From: Periplaneta americana
Taxonomy: Eukaryota; Arthropoda; Insecta; Blattodea; Blattidae
Length of the DNA stretch: 64,000 nt
Direction: 5' to 3'
NCBI RefSeq assembly: GCF_040183065.1
Contig: NC_091120.1
Location: forward strand, 182,281,896 to 182,345,895
A model generated the notes under the pieces. It was not told where the DNA came from. It saw only the letters and a list, made by a program, of their open reading frames with translations, and ran no database searches. This document shows positions 25,211-37,193 of the stretch, piece after piece. Position 1 is the first letter of the stretch; every line of letters starts with the position of its first letter. Both the position numbers and the translations under genes were made by a program.

Positions 25211-25999
25211 TAAACATAAAATAGAGAGAAAACAAAAATGCCAAAACTCATAAAAATGTAGTATGTACATAATTAACAAGAGCTCTTCACAGTACAGAGA
25301 AAGCTATATCTCACAGATTAGTCAGATTTAACAATAGTTTTTCCACTTGACTTCAGAAGATTGTCCACTTTTCAGATTCATTCCCTTCTTTTAAGTCCCA
25401 AGTTCCTCACAAAGACAAGAGAGAGTTTTTGCGTTCCTCTCTACCGTCACTTTTCTTCACTTACCATTTTTATTCTGATATTCTATTTTATACTAGAAAT
25501 TTAACTGAGTATGTTGACTTTAGTTTTCTCACACCTGACACATTTTGTCACACTTGTTTGTTTGTGATCTATTTACAAACACAAGTCCATAAAATTATAA
25601 GAATAAGAACTACTAGATACTGAAAAGAAAGGCACCAAATGAACGAATGCACAGCAATAGTCTGTGTAACAGAATTTACATTGATTATTTTATCTGAAGA
25701 ACAGAGTGTGTGGGAGATGTTTGTTCAGGGGAGGCTAGTTGCAGATGATGTTTTGCATTGCACAGCCTGAAGTCAAAGGCATCTACGGGGTTTTAACTGC
25801 AGCAAAATCTCGATCAACCATGCACAAGAAAAATCAACAATTTGATTAAGATTATCTACTTTACCATAATTTGGTGTAAAGCTTTTCTTATTAACTTAAC
25901 CTTGTACTTCAGTACATCATAGTAATATTAACCTTTTTCGCATATTAATTTAATAGCGCTAAACATTTACTGGTGTATGTACATACATGATTAAGGAGA
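25211..25999. other. No recognisable gene
   Basis: AT-rich sequence. A 64-codon open frame at 25429-25623 has no recognised motif and is probably chance. Confidence 0.4.
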
Positions 26000-26885
26000 T
26001 TTTAGGCGTAATAGATCGACTATTGATAAGATTTTTTTGTATTCAGCAGATATTGGAGAAAAAAGGGAGTATAAGGGTAAATTACAGTACATCAATTATT
26101 CATAGATTTCAAAAAAGCATATGACTCGGTAAGGAGAAGTTTTATATAATATTCTTATTGAATTTGGTATTTTCAAGAAACTAGTTCGATTAATTAAAAT
26201 GTGTCTCAGTGAAATTTACAGCAGAGTCCGTATAGGCCAGTTTCTATCTAATGCTTTTCCAATTCGCTGAGGGCTAAAGTAAGCAAAAGCATTATCACCT
26301 TTTAACTTTTCTCTAGAATATGTCATTAGGAAAGTCCAGAAAAACAGAGAGGGTTTGAAATTGAATGAGTTACATAAGCTGCTTGTTTATGTGAATGACG
26401 TGAATATGTTAGGAGAAAATCCACAAACTATAGGGAAAACATGGAAATTTTACTTGAAGCAAGTAAAGAGACAGATTTGAAAGTAAATCCCGAAAAGACA
26501 AAGTATATGATTATGTCTCGTGATCAGAACATAGTACGAAATGGAAATATATCCTTTGAAGATGTGAAAAAATTCAAATATCTTGAAGCAACACTAACAA
26601 ATATGAATGACACTCGGGAGGAAATTTAACGCAGAATAAATATGGAAAATACCTGTTATTATTTGGCTGAGATGCTTTCGTCATCCAGTCTGCTCTCGAA
26701 AAAGATGAAAGTTAGAATTTATAAAACAATTATATTACTGGTTATTCTTATGGTTGTGACACTTGGACTTTCACTTTGAGAGAGGAACATAGGCAGGAAA
26801 ATATTTGGAGCTAAGAGGGATGAAGTTACAGGAGAATTGAGAAAGTTACATGATGTAGAACTGCACGCCTAAGACATTTTCCTAT
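26000..26885 (+). mobile_element. Dead LINE family B reverse transcriptase fragment
   Basis: It can be aligned to the LINE at 42540-44256 at base level. Recognisable pieces are [30 protein letters not shown] (YADD changed to YVND), [14 protein letters not shown] and KKFKYLEATLTNMNDTREEI. Several stops and indels are present, and the conserved catalytic Ala-Asp is altered. Confidence 0.85.
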
Positions 26886-27693
26886 TCATATTAGACATGG
26901 AAAGTAAATACATCAGAATCCTTAATAGAATTTCTTTCAATATATGCTACGTGTATTTATGACCAGACTACCACGTTATTTGAATTTTCATATATTCTGT
27001 GTCATAAATTTTGAAGATGGTTAGCCTGTGTTTACATTGGCTGGCTTGTATTCATGAGAAAATGTCATTGATCAATTATACACAACATCAGAATGCGTAA
27101 TATTGACTTTACATATTGTACATGCATATCAATATATATAGTCGTGGCTGCAAAAGGGTATCTGTCGAATACAGGGGGGAGAGCCATTAATCCTTCCCAT
27201 TGAAGGCTTTAAGGAACCAACCTGGACAATACCTAATGTCCCATCCCTACCGTCCCGTGGTGCAGCTGCTAGTAAGCATAATTTTACAAGCTGAACTAAA
27301 GGAAGGGGCTACTCATCAATTAGCACTGGTCAGCTTGATGAGTTAATGACCGAATTTCGTATAATTTTCCTCTATTCAATACCTAATTCCCTCTTTACCC
27401 TTTCCTATCCAGTCCTCTGACTGAACTCTTATTTTCTTCGACACCGACGGCATTAGAGCATTCGAGGCCTAGGGATTCATTTCACTTTCCTTCCTCCTCT
27501 TTCTACTTTTCTGTTCCTAGTGCTGACCTGCTATGGCACTAAAATCGTCCTTCAGTGGCTTAAGGAGGGAAAGGTGGTGATCAACAAGATCTCCCAGCTA
27601 GGTCCAATGGACCCGTCAACCAACAGCAGGTGTGGTCCTCCAGACATTCTGGGAGTTGTGTGTGAATGAAGTAGCCACTAAAACGTTAAAATA

Positions 27694-29021
27694 CGAGGCC
27701 TGTCTAAAAAGTATCCGACCTTAATTTTTCCCGCGTAAAGTTGTGATTCTAAGGCGGCGCCACTGTGCATGGTGGAAGGAGGAACTGTAATGCGCATGCT
27801 TGAATTTTTTCACCGCATTCGCTTGTGCCAGTCACTGGCTGGTGGTCGCCAAGTAAGGTGCTGTTCTAGGTGTCGGATTTAGTTTTCTCGCAAGATGACT
27901 GAACGAATTGAGCAAAGATACTGCATCAAATTTTGTCAAAAGCTTGGTGATTCTCAAAGTCAAACAATTCGTAAGATTCAGCAGGTGTTTGGGGAAGATG
28001 CGATGGGTGTAACACAAATTAAGGAGTGGTTCAACAGATTCAAAGATGGCCGCACATCAGCGGAGAGTGAGCAGCGTTGTGGCAGGCCCCAAACTGCTCG
28101 GAGTGCAGCTGTTGTTGAGAGGGTGCGAAATTTGGTGATGGCAGATCGTCGTTTGACCGTGCGGGAGATTGCCGAAGAGGTTGGAGTGAGTAAAGATTCT
28201 GCACATGCAATTTTGTGTGATGATTTGAACATGAACCGAGTGGCTGCGAAATTCGTGCCCAAGTTGTTGTCCCCGGAACAAAAAGACCTCCGTCGTGACA
28301 TTGCACAGGACCTTCTGGACACCGCCAACACTGATCCTGGGTTTCTGAACACCGTGATAACTGGAGATGAGTCATGGGTGTACGGGTACGACCCAGGAAC
28401 AAAAAGACAGTCGTCGCAATGGAAGCATCCCGAGTCTCCAAGGCCGAAGAAAGCGCGGCAGGTGCGAAGCAAAATCAAGGTGATGCTGACTGTTTTCTTT
28501 GATGTCCGTGGAATTGTGCATCATGAATACGCACCGGAAGGACAAATGGTGACAAAGGAGTACTATCACGATGTTCTCTGGCGACTCCGTGATGCAGTTC
28601 GGCGCAAAAGACTAGACATGTGGACGGCGAACAACTGGCACTTGCATCACGACAACGCCCCCGCACATTCATCCCAATTGATACACACTTTCTTGGCCAA
28701 ACATGGAATTACAACCGTTCACCAACCTCCCTACTCTCCAGACCTGGCTCCTTGCGACTTCTGGTTGTTTCCAAAATTGAAGACACCACTGAAAGGATCC
28801 CATTTTGAGAGTAGAGAAGAGATAATGCGGAATGCGACGATGGAGCTGAACACCATTCCAAAAGAAGACTTCCAGAGGTGTTTCCGGCAGTGGAAGGATC
28901 GGTGGGCTAAGTGTGTGCAAGCACAAGGGGCCTACTTTGAAGGGGATTAGGGTCCCAACCCCGTCAGGTATTTGAAATATTTTTTCTGGCTAAAGGTCGG
29001 ATACTTTTTAGACAGACCTCG
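27694..29021 (+). mobile_element. Mariner transposon, apparently full length
   Basis: It is 1328 bp long and flanked by TA (27692-27693 and 29022-29023). The ends CGAGGCCTGTCTAAAAAGTA and CGAGGTCTGTCTAAAAAGTA (inverted right end) differ at one base in that stretch. It contains one intact transposase gene. It is inserted in the non-coding 5' part of the deleted LINE. Confidence 0.95.
27895..28950 (+). CDS. Mariner transposase, intact, DD34D
   Basis: This is a complete 351-residue transposase, a normal length for mariner. Residues 1 to about 110 form two helix-turn-helix units (IKEWFNRFKDGR; LTVREIAEEVGVSKDSAHAI) that bind the terminal repeats. The catalytic triad lies at D158 (TGDESWVYGYDP), D253 (LHHDNAPAH) and D288 (YSPDLAPCDFWLFPKLK), with exactly 34 residues between the last two. 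The linker has KLLSPEQKDLRRD, which resembles the WVPHEL-type region. The start ATG lies about 170 bp inside the left end and the stop about 70 bp from the right end, as usual for mariner. No frameshift or stop was found. It acts as a nuclear cut-and-paste transposase. Activity cannot be judged from sequence alone. Confidence 0.95.
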   Translation: MTERIEQRYCIKFCQKLGDSQSQTIRKIQQVFGEDAMGVTQIKEWFNRFKDGRTSAESEQRCGRPQTARSAAVVERVRNLVMADRRLTVREIAEEVGVSKDSAHAILCDDLNMNRVAAKFVPKLLSPEQKDLRRDIAQDLLDTANTDPGFLNTVITGDESWVYGYDPGTKRQSSQWKHPESPRPKKARQVRSKIKVMLTVFFDVRGIVHHEYAPEGQMVTKEYYHDVLWRLRDAVRRKRLDMWTANNWHLHHDNAPAHSSQLIHTFLAKHGITTVHQPPYSPDLAPCDFWLFPKLKTPLKGSHFESREEIMRNATMELNTIPKEDFQRCFRQWKDRWAKCVQAQGAYFEGD

Positions 29022-29630
29022 TATGGTGTTCACTTACATCGGCTACAACTTGCCATTTTCACTCCAATATGAAATGAATACCATTAAGGTAAAATTATCC
29101 AATCGGATCTCCGGGCGGGGACTACTTTAACGGTACAGAATCAACTAAACATCTTACAATGGAATGCTGGTGGTATAACATCAGCTAAGAAGACTGATGG
29201 CTGACCATGATAATATCTTTGAAAAATATTGAAGTGCAAGAGGTCAAATGACTTTACTGTCAAACGTCTGGCATTAGAAAACAACAACAACATATATAGT
29301 CGTTTTCATTCTCAGTTCATTGTTAATAAAAAATCTTCATGTTCGCGTCCTCCACGTTCCGTTCTTGTGCTGGTTCTCATTTTCGGTTTATTATGGACCA
29401 GCCTTTAGTGTGTGCTTGCGACATTTTGTGAAATTTTCATGGTAACTTAAGGATTTTCATATATGCTCGATTCCAATGCTGATGTTTTTAAGTGCAGTAT
29501 TAATTTTAGGATAGATAACAGACATTTCACAAGTGTTGAGCACATCCACTATTATTAGCAAATGAGAACTCGACTGTGTCGTCTGTTAGCTGAAACAGCA
29601 TGGAAAAATAAGAAATAAGGAAGTAACATT

Positions 29631-32600
29631 AGGAAGTAACAAGGAAAAATGCCAAATGATTTTGTTGATACTGAGAGTAGTTTTCTTGACTGGGTAGCAA
29701 TCATCAGAGAGTAACAAGGAAAAATGCCAAATGATTTTGTTGATACTGAGAGTAGTTTTCTTGACTGGGTATCAATCATCAGGAAGTTACAAGGAAAAAT
29801 GCCAAATGATTTTGTTGATACTGAGAGTAGTTTTCTTGACTGGGTAGCAATCATTAGGAAGTAACAAGGAAACTTGCCAAATGATTTTGTTGATACTGAG
29901 AGTAGTTTTCTTGATTGGGTAGCAATCATCAGGAAGTAACAAGGAAAAGTGTCAAATGATTTTGTTGATACTGAAAGTAGTTTTCTTGACTGGGTAGCAA
30001 TCATTAGGAAGTAACAAGGAAAAATGCCAAATGATTTTGTTGATATTGAGAATAGTTTTCTTGACTGGGTAGCAATCATCAGGAAGTAACAAGGAAAAAT
30101 GCCAAATGATTTTGTTGATACTGAGAGTAGTTTTCTTGACTGGGTAGCAATCATCAGGAAGTAACAAGGAAAAATGCCAAATGATTTTGTTGATACTGAG
30201 AGTAGTTTTCTTGACTGGGTAGCAATCACCAGGAAGTAACAAGGTAAAGTGTCAAATGATTTTGTTGATACTGAGAGTAGTTTTCTTGACTGGGTAGCAA
30301 TCATCAGGAAGTAACAAGGAAAAATGCCAAATGATTTTGTTGATACTGAGAGTAGTTTTCTTGACTGGGTAGCAATCATCAGGAACTAACAAGGAAAAGT
30401 GTCAAATGATTTTGTTGATACTGAGAGTAGTTTTCTTGACTGGGTAGCAATCATCAGGAAGTAACAAGGAAAAATGCGAAATGATTTTGTTGATACTGAG
30501 AGTAGTTTTCTTGACTGGGTAGCAATCATCAGGAAGTAACAAGGAAAAGTGTCAAATGGTTTTGTTGATACTGAGAGTAGTTTTCTTGACTGGATAGCAA
30601 TCATCAGGAACTAACAAGGAAAAGTGTCAAATGATTTTGTTGATATTGAGAGTAGTTTTCTTGACTGGGTAGCAATCATCAGGAAGTAACAAGGAAAAGT
30701 GTCAAATGATTTTGTTGATACTGAGAGTAGTTTTCTTGACTGGGTAGCAATCATCAGGAAGTAACAAGGAAAAATGCCAAATGATTTTGTTGATACTGAG
30801 AGTAGTTTTCTTGACTGGGTAGCAATCACCAGGAAGTAACGAGGAAAAGTGTCAAATGATTTTGTTGATACTGAGAGTAGTTTTCTTGACTGGGTAGCAA
30901 TCATTAGGAAGTAACAAGGAAAAATGCCAAATGATTTTGTTGATACTGAGAGTAGTTTTCTTGATTGGGTAGCAATCATCAGGAAGTAACAAGGAAAAGT
31001 GTCAAATTATTTTGTTGATACTGAGAGTAGTTTTCTTGACTGGGTAGCAATCATCAGGAAGTAACAAGAAAAAGTGTCAAATTATTTTGTTGATACTGAG
31101 AGTAGTTTTCTTGACTGGGTAGCTATCATCAGAGAGTAACAAGGAAAAATGCCAAATGATTTTGTTGATACTGAGAGTAGTTTTCTTGACTGGGTATCAA
31201 TCATCAGGAAGTTACAAGGAAAAATGCCAAATGATTTTGTTGATACTGAGAGTAGTTTTCTTGACTGGGTAGCAATCATCAGGAAGTAACAAGGAAAAAT
31301 GCCAAATGATTTTGTTGATATTGAGAATAGTTTTCTTGACTGGGTAGCAATCATTAGGAAGTAACAAGGAAAAATGCCAAATGATTTTGATGATACTGAG
31401 AGTAGTTTTCTTGACTGGGTAGCAATCATCAGGAAGTAACAAGGAAAAATGCCAAATGATTTTGTTGATACTGAGAGTAGTTTTCTTGACTGGGTAGCAA
31501 TCATCAGGAAGTAATAAGGAAAAATGCCAAATGATTTTGTTGATATTGAGAATAGTTTTCTTGACTGGGTAGCAATCATTAGGAAGTAACAAGGAAAAAT
31601 GCCAAATGATTTTGTTGATACTGAGAGTAGTTTTCTTGACTGGGTAGCAATCATCAGGAACTAACAAGGAAAAGTGTCAAATGATTTTGTTGATATTGAG
31701 AGTAGTTTTCTTGACTGGGTAGCAATCATCAGGAAGTAACAAGGAAAAATGCCAAATGATTTTGTTGATACTGAGAGTAGTTTTCTTGACTGGGTAGCAA
31801 TCACCAGGAAGTAACAAGGAAAAGTGTCAAATGATTTTGTTGATACTGAGAGTAGTTTTCTTGACTGGGTAGCAATCATCAGGAAGTAACAAGGAAAAAT
31901 GCCAAATGATTTTGTTGATACTGAGAGTAGTTTTCTTGACTGGGTAGCAATCATCAGGAAGTAATAAAGAAAAATGCCAAATGATTTTGTTGATATTGAG
32001 AATAGTTTTCTTGACTGGGTAGCAATCATTAGGAAGTAACAAGGAAAAATGCCAAATGATTTTGTTGATACTGAGAGTAGTTGTCTTGACTGGGTAGCAA
32101 TCACCAGGAAGTAACAAGGAAAAGTGTCAAATGATTTTGTCGATAATGAGAGTAGTTTTCTTGACTGGGTAGCAATCATCAGGAAGTAACAAGGAAAAAT
32201 GCCAAATGATTTTGTTGATACTGAGAGTAGTTTTCTTGACTGGGTAGCAATCATCAGGAACTAACAAGGAAAAGTGTCAAATGATTTTGTTGATATTGAG
32301 AATAGTTTTCTTGACTGGGTAGCAATCATCAGGAAGTAACAAGGAAAAGTGTCAAATGATTTTGTTGATACTGAGAGTAGTTTTCTTGACTGGGTAGCAA
32401 TCATCAGGAAGTAACAAGGAAAAATGCCAAATGATTTTGTTGATACTGAGAGTAGTTTTCTTGACTGGGTAGCAATCACCAGGAAGTAACAAGGAAAAGT
32501 GTCAAATGATTTTGTTGATACTGAGAGTAGTTTTCTTGACTGGGTAGCAATCATCAGGAAGTAACAAGGAAAAATGCCAAATGATTTTGTTGATACTGAG

Positions 32601-33224
32601 AGTAGTTTTCTTGACTGGGTAGCAATCATCAGGAACTAACAAGGAAAAGTGTCAAATGATTTTGTTGATATTGAGAGTAGTTTTCTTGACTGGGTAGCAA
32701 TCATCAGGAAGTAACAAGGAAAAATGCGAAATGATTTTGTTGATACTGAGAGTAGTTTTCTTGACTGGGTAGCAATCATCAGGAAGTAATAAGGAAAAGT
32801 GTCAAATGATTTTGTTGATACTGAGAGTAGATTTCTTGACTGGGTATCAATCATCAGGAAGTAACAAGGAAAAATGCCAAATGATTTTGTTGATACTGAG
32901 AGTAGTTTTCTTGACTGGGTAGCAATCATCAGGAAGAAACAAGGAAAAGTGTCAAATGATTTTGTTGATACTGAGAGTAGTTTTCTTGACTGGGTTGGGT
33001 AGTAATCATCAGGAAGTAACAAGGAAAAATACCAAATGATTTTGTTGATACTGAGAGTAGTTTTCTTGACTGGGTAGCAATCATCAGGAACTAACAAGGA
33101 AAAGTGTCAAATGATTTTGTTGATATTGAGAGTAGTTTTCTTGACTGGGTAGCAATCATCAGGAAGTAACAAGGAAAAATGCCAAATGATTTTGTTGATA
33201 TTGAGAGTAGATTTCTTGACTGGG
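29631..33224. repeat. 75-bp tandem satellite, about 48 units
   Basis: The unit begins GGAAGTAACAAGGAAAAATG and ends GACTGGGTAGCAATCATCA. Units fall into two main classes, AAAAATGCC and AAAAGTGTC, with linked variants (GGAACTAAC, GATATTGAG, CAATCACC, GTATCAATC). Variant blocks recur, for example the AGAGAGTAAC/GTATC/GTTAC trio at 29706 and again 1425 bp (19 units) later at 31131, which indicates segmental amplification. Since 75 is a multiple of 3, long minus-strand frames stay open (25-residue period, IATQSRKLLSVSTKSFGIFP), but I see no sign of a real protein gene. Confidence 0.97.
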
Positions 33225-33239
33225 GCATAAGACTGAACA

Positions 33240-34200
33240 AATTCTTGTGATATCAAAAATAAGTGTATGATTAATCGAGATTTGACTGCTTCGGGTCAAC
33301 TGAGAACATAGTTTCCACAGCACAAATATGCTTAACTATTGCATTTGGAGTTATTGATGCAGGCAATCAGTCTGTATTGTCAATCCTTCACTGGTGCTAG
33401 TGCCGTTCATGTCATGCTACGGTCTGACACATGCATACTCACATCTATTCTCACTCGTTATTAATTCACAACCATAGTAGAGCGACAACCTTCAAGTGAG
33501 GACTAACAATTAATTACAACTTCTAATATATTGCCATAAAAAATGACAATTCTACTTTTAAAGTATTGTAGTAGATTTCAAATTCTCTCAGGATAATTAA
33601 CTTCTCATGATACTAACAATATTGCCAACAATTACTCTCTTCAATTGATAAACTTTCCTATATTAAACAAGTGATACATTATATTTCTTTCTGTCATACA
33701 TAATATTAGCTTCACCAGCTCAAACTTCTTTAATGCTGTGTGATTCATTAGCAATCAACTTTCATGCATTAGCTACCCTGTTGATAACAGCACAGAAAAT
33801 ACTTTACACTCACAGAATTTAGACATAGCTCAAAACAAAGGATCACAAATCATTAAAATTAAATACAATAAACACAAAATGCAAAAATTGTAATAATAAT
33901 AAAAAAAAAATTGCACATGTTTTTCTTTTTCATTTCAGTAAAGAAAAGAGCAATTCCTGGATGTATGTACGAGAAAAGTCAGGAGTTTCGGTTCTAAAAC
34001 TGTTAAATTTATACAATGGACACTTAAAAAGTTCCTATAGGAGATACAGGACAACTGCGGACAACAGCAATGAACTATCTTTTAAGAAAGACCAAAATTT
34101 CTAGGACTAACAGCCTGGAGCAAGGATGTATGAAGGCAGGTATGGGTTAGGAAGTAGCTCAGACATAATACGAGAGTCTAAAACAGTCTGGCCATGTTCT
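33240..34200. other. No recognisable gene
   Basis: AT-rich sequence without a clear exon, RNA gene or paired repeat. Confidence 0.4.
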
Positions 34201-34211
34201 AATCACATGCT

Positions 34212-36650
34212 ATATATGAGGAGTTGATAAGTTTTCTGCCCATCACAGATGGCAATGGATTTCATGACCAATAGTATTTTCAGTCTTTTATGATATCTTT
34301 TCCCATTTCTAACAGAAATTTTCAAGTCTGTAGCTATATTATTCTAAACCCCTTAGCATTAAATGCTGAATAAAAGCTGCTAAAATGGATGAAGTGTTAC
34401 CTTTGAGGTTGTCCAGTGTTTTCAAAGAGGTGAAACGAAGTTTTTGAAGAGGTACATTACTAAAAATGAAATATGGGTTCACCATTTCGACCCTGAAACA
34501 AAAAAATTAATCAAAACATAGGATGCATTTCTCTTCTACCCAAAAATGTTTTTCAGTTCAAAAATCAGCTGGGAAAGTTGAGGAATCAGTTTTTGGAAAG
34601 CAGAAGAAATTATTAAGTTACTCGAACATGGTGTCATTATCAATGTTGAACATTACTGTGATCTTCTAAGATGACTACAAGAAGAAATTAAGCTCAAAAG
34701 GCAATGGAAGTTGGATAAAGGATCTATTTTTCAGCACAGCGTTTGTTATTCAAGTAACATTGCAAAACTATGAGTATGAATTGATCATCCATGATCATGA
34801 CCACATTTGGCACTATCGGACTACATATTTTCTCTTTTGTAACGGTATGTGTATGAGTGGTTTTTTTTTTTCCTTTGTAATCCAGCAGGATGTAATGACA
34901 TGTATAAGTGGTGTTTCTTTGTAATCTTACAGCATGTGCGTTGAGAAAAAAGATTTCCGATGTGGCAAATTTTGATTTGTTTTCTCATTTCTCTGCACAT
35001 GCGCCGATAGTCCTTTTGGCTGCCAGCTCAATGGAGCGGGCAGGGTATGTGACCAGTTGACTAGAGCTCGAGGCACCAGCTGGTACCTAAAAGACTTTTG
35101 CATCCTTGCTCGGGAACCTCATATCTTAACCAGTTATGAAAAGGTAAATTGGGTAACTGTACTTTGGGTTTTCCTCAAACTTGTTAGATTATAGTCCGGC
35201 GAGTTTTTCGGCGTACATTGGGACTTGGTAAAATTATTAAATTCTAAATTAATACTTGAAACTAATATAGTTTCAAGTTTTAAACAAGTGTTAACGTGAA
35301 CAAGAAACAATGTTTTAAATTAATGTTTTCTTTTTGGGAGATCTGCCGTGGTTCTTAAAATTTTGTGGGTTAAAACAAATTCACATCAGAAAGCTTTACA
35401 CTGTAATAGTTATTTAAAATTTGTGATTATTTTGGCAGAGTGATAATAGTACATTATGCAACGAGCCTATAATGAAGGTAATTAAGAAGTGAATATGGAT
35501 ATTTATGAAACGAGCGCAAGCGAGTTTCATCATTTTCATACGAGCTTCTTAATTACATTATAGGCGAGTTTCATACGACTTTTTATGCTCGACCATATTT
35601 CTAACTTGATATTATTAATTTTTTAGCAATGTCCCGTATGTTGTGAGATGTGCGCAGACGCGAAAGTATTGATTTTTTCCGAGGAACAGATGTCCACATT
35701 GGCCTTGCTAGGCCATAAGAACCTACAGAGATAACATTGAAATTAAATTAGACATTGAAAAACGAGATGACAAATTGAATTTATTTGAATATTATTTACA
35801 ATTAACGCTAATTATTATAGTAACAGAACATAACCTTCTGCGACAGTATTGGATTTCCAGCCTCCATCACTTTTCGCTAATTCTCTTTCGATTGCATATC
35901 CGAGAATAATCGATACTTGCGGTTTTATAACGGTAGAAAGCTGACCTGTCATTGGCTGAACAGTTGTAACCTGAGTCGTAATTGGCTGAAAGACCTGACC
36001 TTTAATGAGTAGGTGTACTTTAATGACATGCATTAAAGGTCTGCTACCAGGTGTATAATTACTACATTTCGGCATGGTCGAGCATAAAGATTATGAGCTA
36101 ATTGTACCCAGGTATAAAAGATGAATAATGTTAATTGATTGGATTTTGATCTTGAGCTTATTGTTTAGAAAATAAATTCTGAGTGTGAGTTTTCACGTTA
36201 CTCAAAATAATGTTGGATATTTAACTTGTTTAATCTTCAATAAATGTTGAGTTATTGAGGTGAAAATAAATTTGAGATAAACTGGATATCCTGGAGTCTA
36301 AGAACTTATTAAAGGTTTTAATGTATCAGTAATATAGTTATGGCCAGTTCACTTTCCAAACCTAAATCAGGACTTGAAAGGAAAAAAATTCAAGAGTGAT
36401 AATGATGTGATGGAAGCAGTGAATGACTAGTTTTTTCAGTCAAAAAGGTCTGAATTTTATTTGAGGGGATATATTTTAAAAATCTAAAAGGACATCCTCT
36501 TCATAACATATTTTGTTTTTTTTCTTTGTTTCTGAACATTACTAAATGCTACATTTAGTTTGCATCACTGGGAATGAAATATTATGATTTAAGAGTTGAA
36601 AGGGTGACAGACAATCGGGGTTCTACTGCATATAGTTTCTTCGAAAAGAA
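34212..36650 (+). mobile_element. Ancient mariner-like relic, split by a later insertion
   Basis: The plus-strand translation at 34430-34800 gives EIWVHHFDPETKK, SAGKVEESVF-like residues, LEHGVIINVEHYCDLLR and a degraded HDN block. The C-terminal part, around SDNDVMEAVND and YFEGI-like residues, reappears at about 36380-36480. Some 1.5 kb of foreign sequence lies between. Many stops are present. Confidence 0.6.
34850..36350. mobile_element. Unclassified insertion inside the mariner relic
   Basis: It includes an inverted pair, TTTATGCTCGACCAT near 35582 and ATGGTCGAGCATAAA near 36074, that bounds a ~0.5-kb MITE-like unit. The unit contains an 86-codon minus-strand frame (36075-35815) of unknown meaning. 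The flanking parts may be a separate LTR-like or non-coding repeat. Confidence 0.4.
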
Positions 36651-37193
36651 TGTATATATCTCAACAGGATTTTGTATTGCATAGTACGTACTTTTATTTT
36701 ATTTTAGAAAAGGGTTAAGTTGTCTGGCGAAATACACGCATTCAAGGAAAGATTTAGGAACTTAGGAAGTTTAAAGGGAAATAATGAACCTAAATAGAAT
36801 TAAAAGTCCATTGACTTTACAAAGATATGACAGTAATTATTCCACCATAACTGAGCTACTGGTCTGACAAATATTTTCTCTATAGAGTACCATCTATTGT
36901 TCGAAGAAAATTCTTCTACCAGGTAATAGCCAACACTTATAAAGTCAGCTAGAGAAAGTGATAAACTTACAACCCCTTCCATTTTGATGTGATTATCATC
37001 TGAATTTGATATTTGGCAAAATTCTCATACAGCGACTGGTGCCAGGTTAAAACAATTGAATGATTTTCAAGGGAATTAGCTTTGGATAGAATCCAATGGT
37101 GTTTCCTTGGAAAACTTCTACACCAGGAAGGCAGAAGAGGAAGCAAGTAACTAATCAGAAAGTAAATAATAATTTTCTGGAAATAATTTAAGG

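Larger units (their letters stand above)
27146..29291 (+). mobile_element. Internally deleted LINE family A derivative with both ends, split by a mariner
   Basis: ATATATAGTCGT at 27134-27145 is repeated at 29292-29303, giving a 12-bp target duplication. The 5' part is non-coding and resembles a LINE 5' untranslated region. After the mariner, the sequence near 29150 reads LNILQWNAGGITSAKKT, the start of an apurinic endonuclease domain. It jumps straight to a 3' end (AAATATTGAAGTGCAAGAGG to CATTAGAAAACAACAACAAC) that matches the 3' end of the LINE at 2079-3377. Almost all of the ORF is missing. Confidence 0.8.

Noticed and set aside
27978-28926. Several minus-strand frames across 27978-28926.
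   Set aside because: They are antisense shadows of the intact mariner transposase.
29555-33097. Long minus-strand open frames with a 25-residue repeat, resembling a repetitive protein.
   Set aside because: The period of 75 bp keeps two frames open at once by arithmetic. There is no plausible signal, splice pattern or unique domain.
29631-33224. CRISPR-like array.
   Set aside because: The repeats are contiguous with no unique spacers, and the sequence is eukaryotic.
35815-36075. 86-codon minus-strand frame.
   Set aside because: It lies between inverted repeats of a MITE-like unit and has no recognisable motif.
36971-37117. Candidate 147-bp exon of the unnamed gene with good splice sites.
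   Set aside because: It needs an incoming phase that the exon ending near 39.1 kb does not give, and the peptide matched nothing I recognise.
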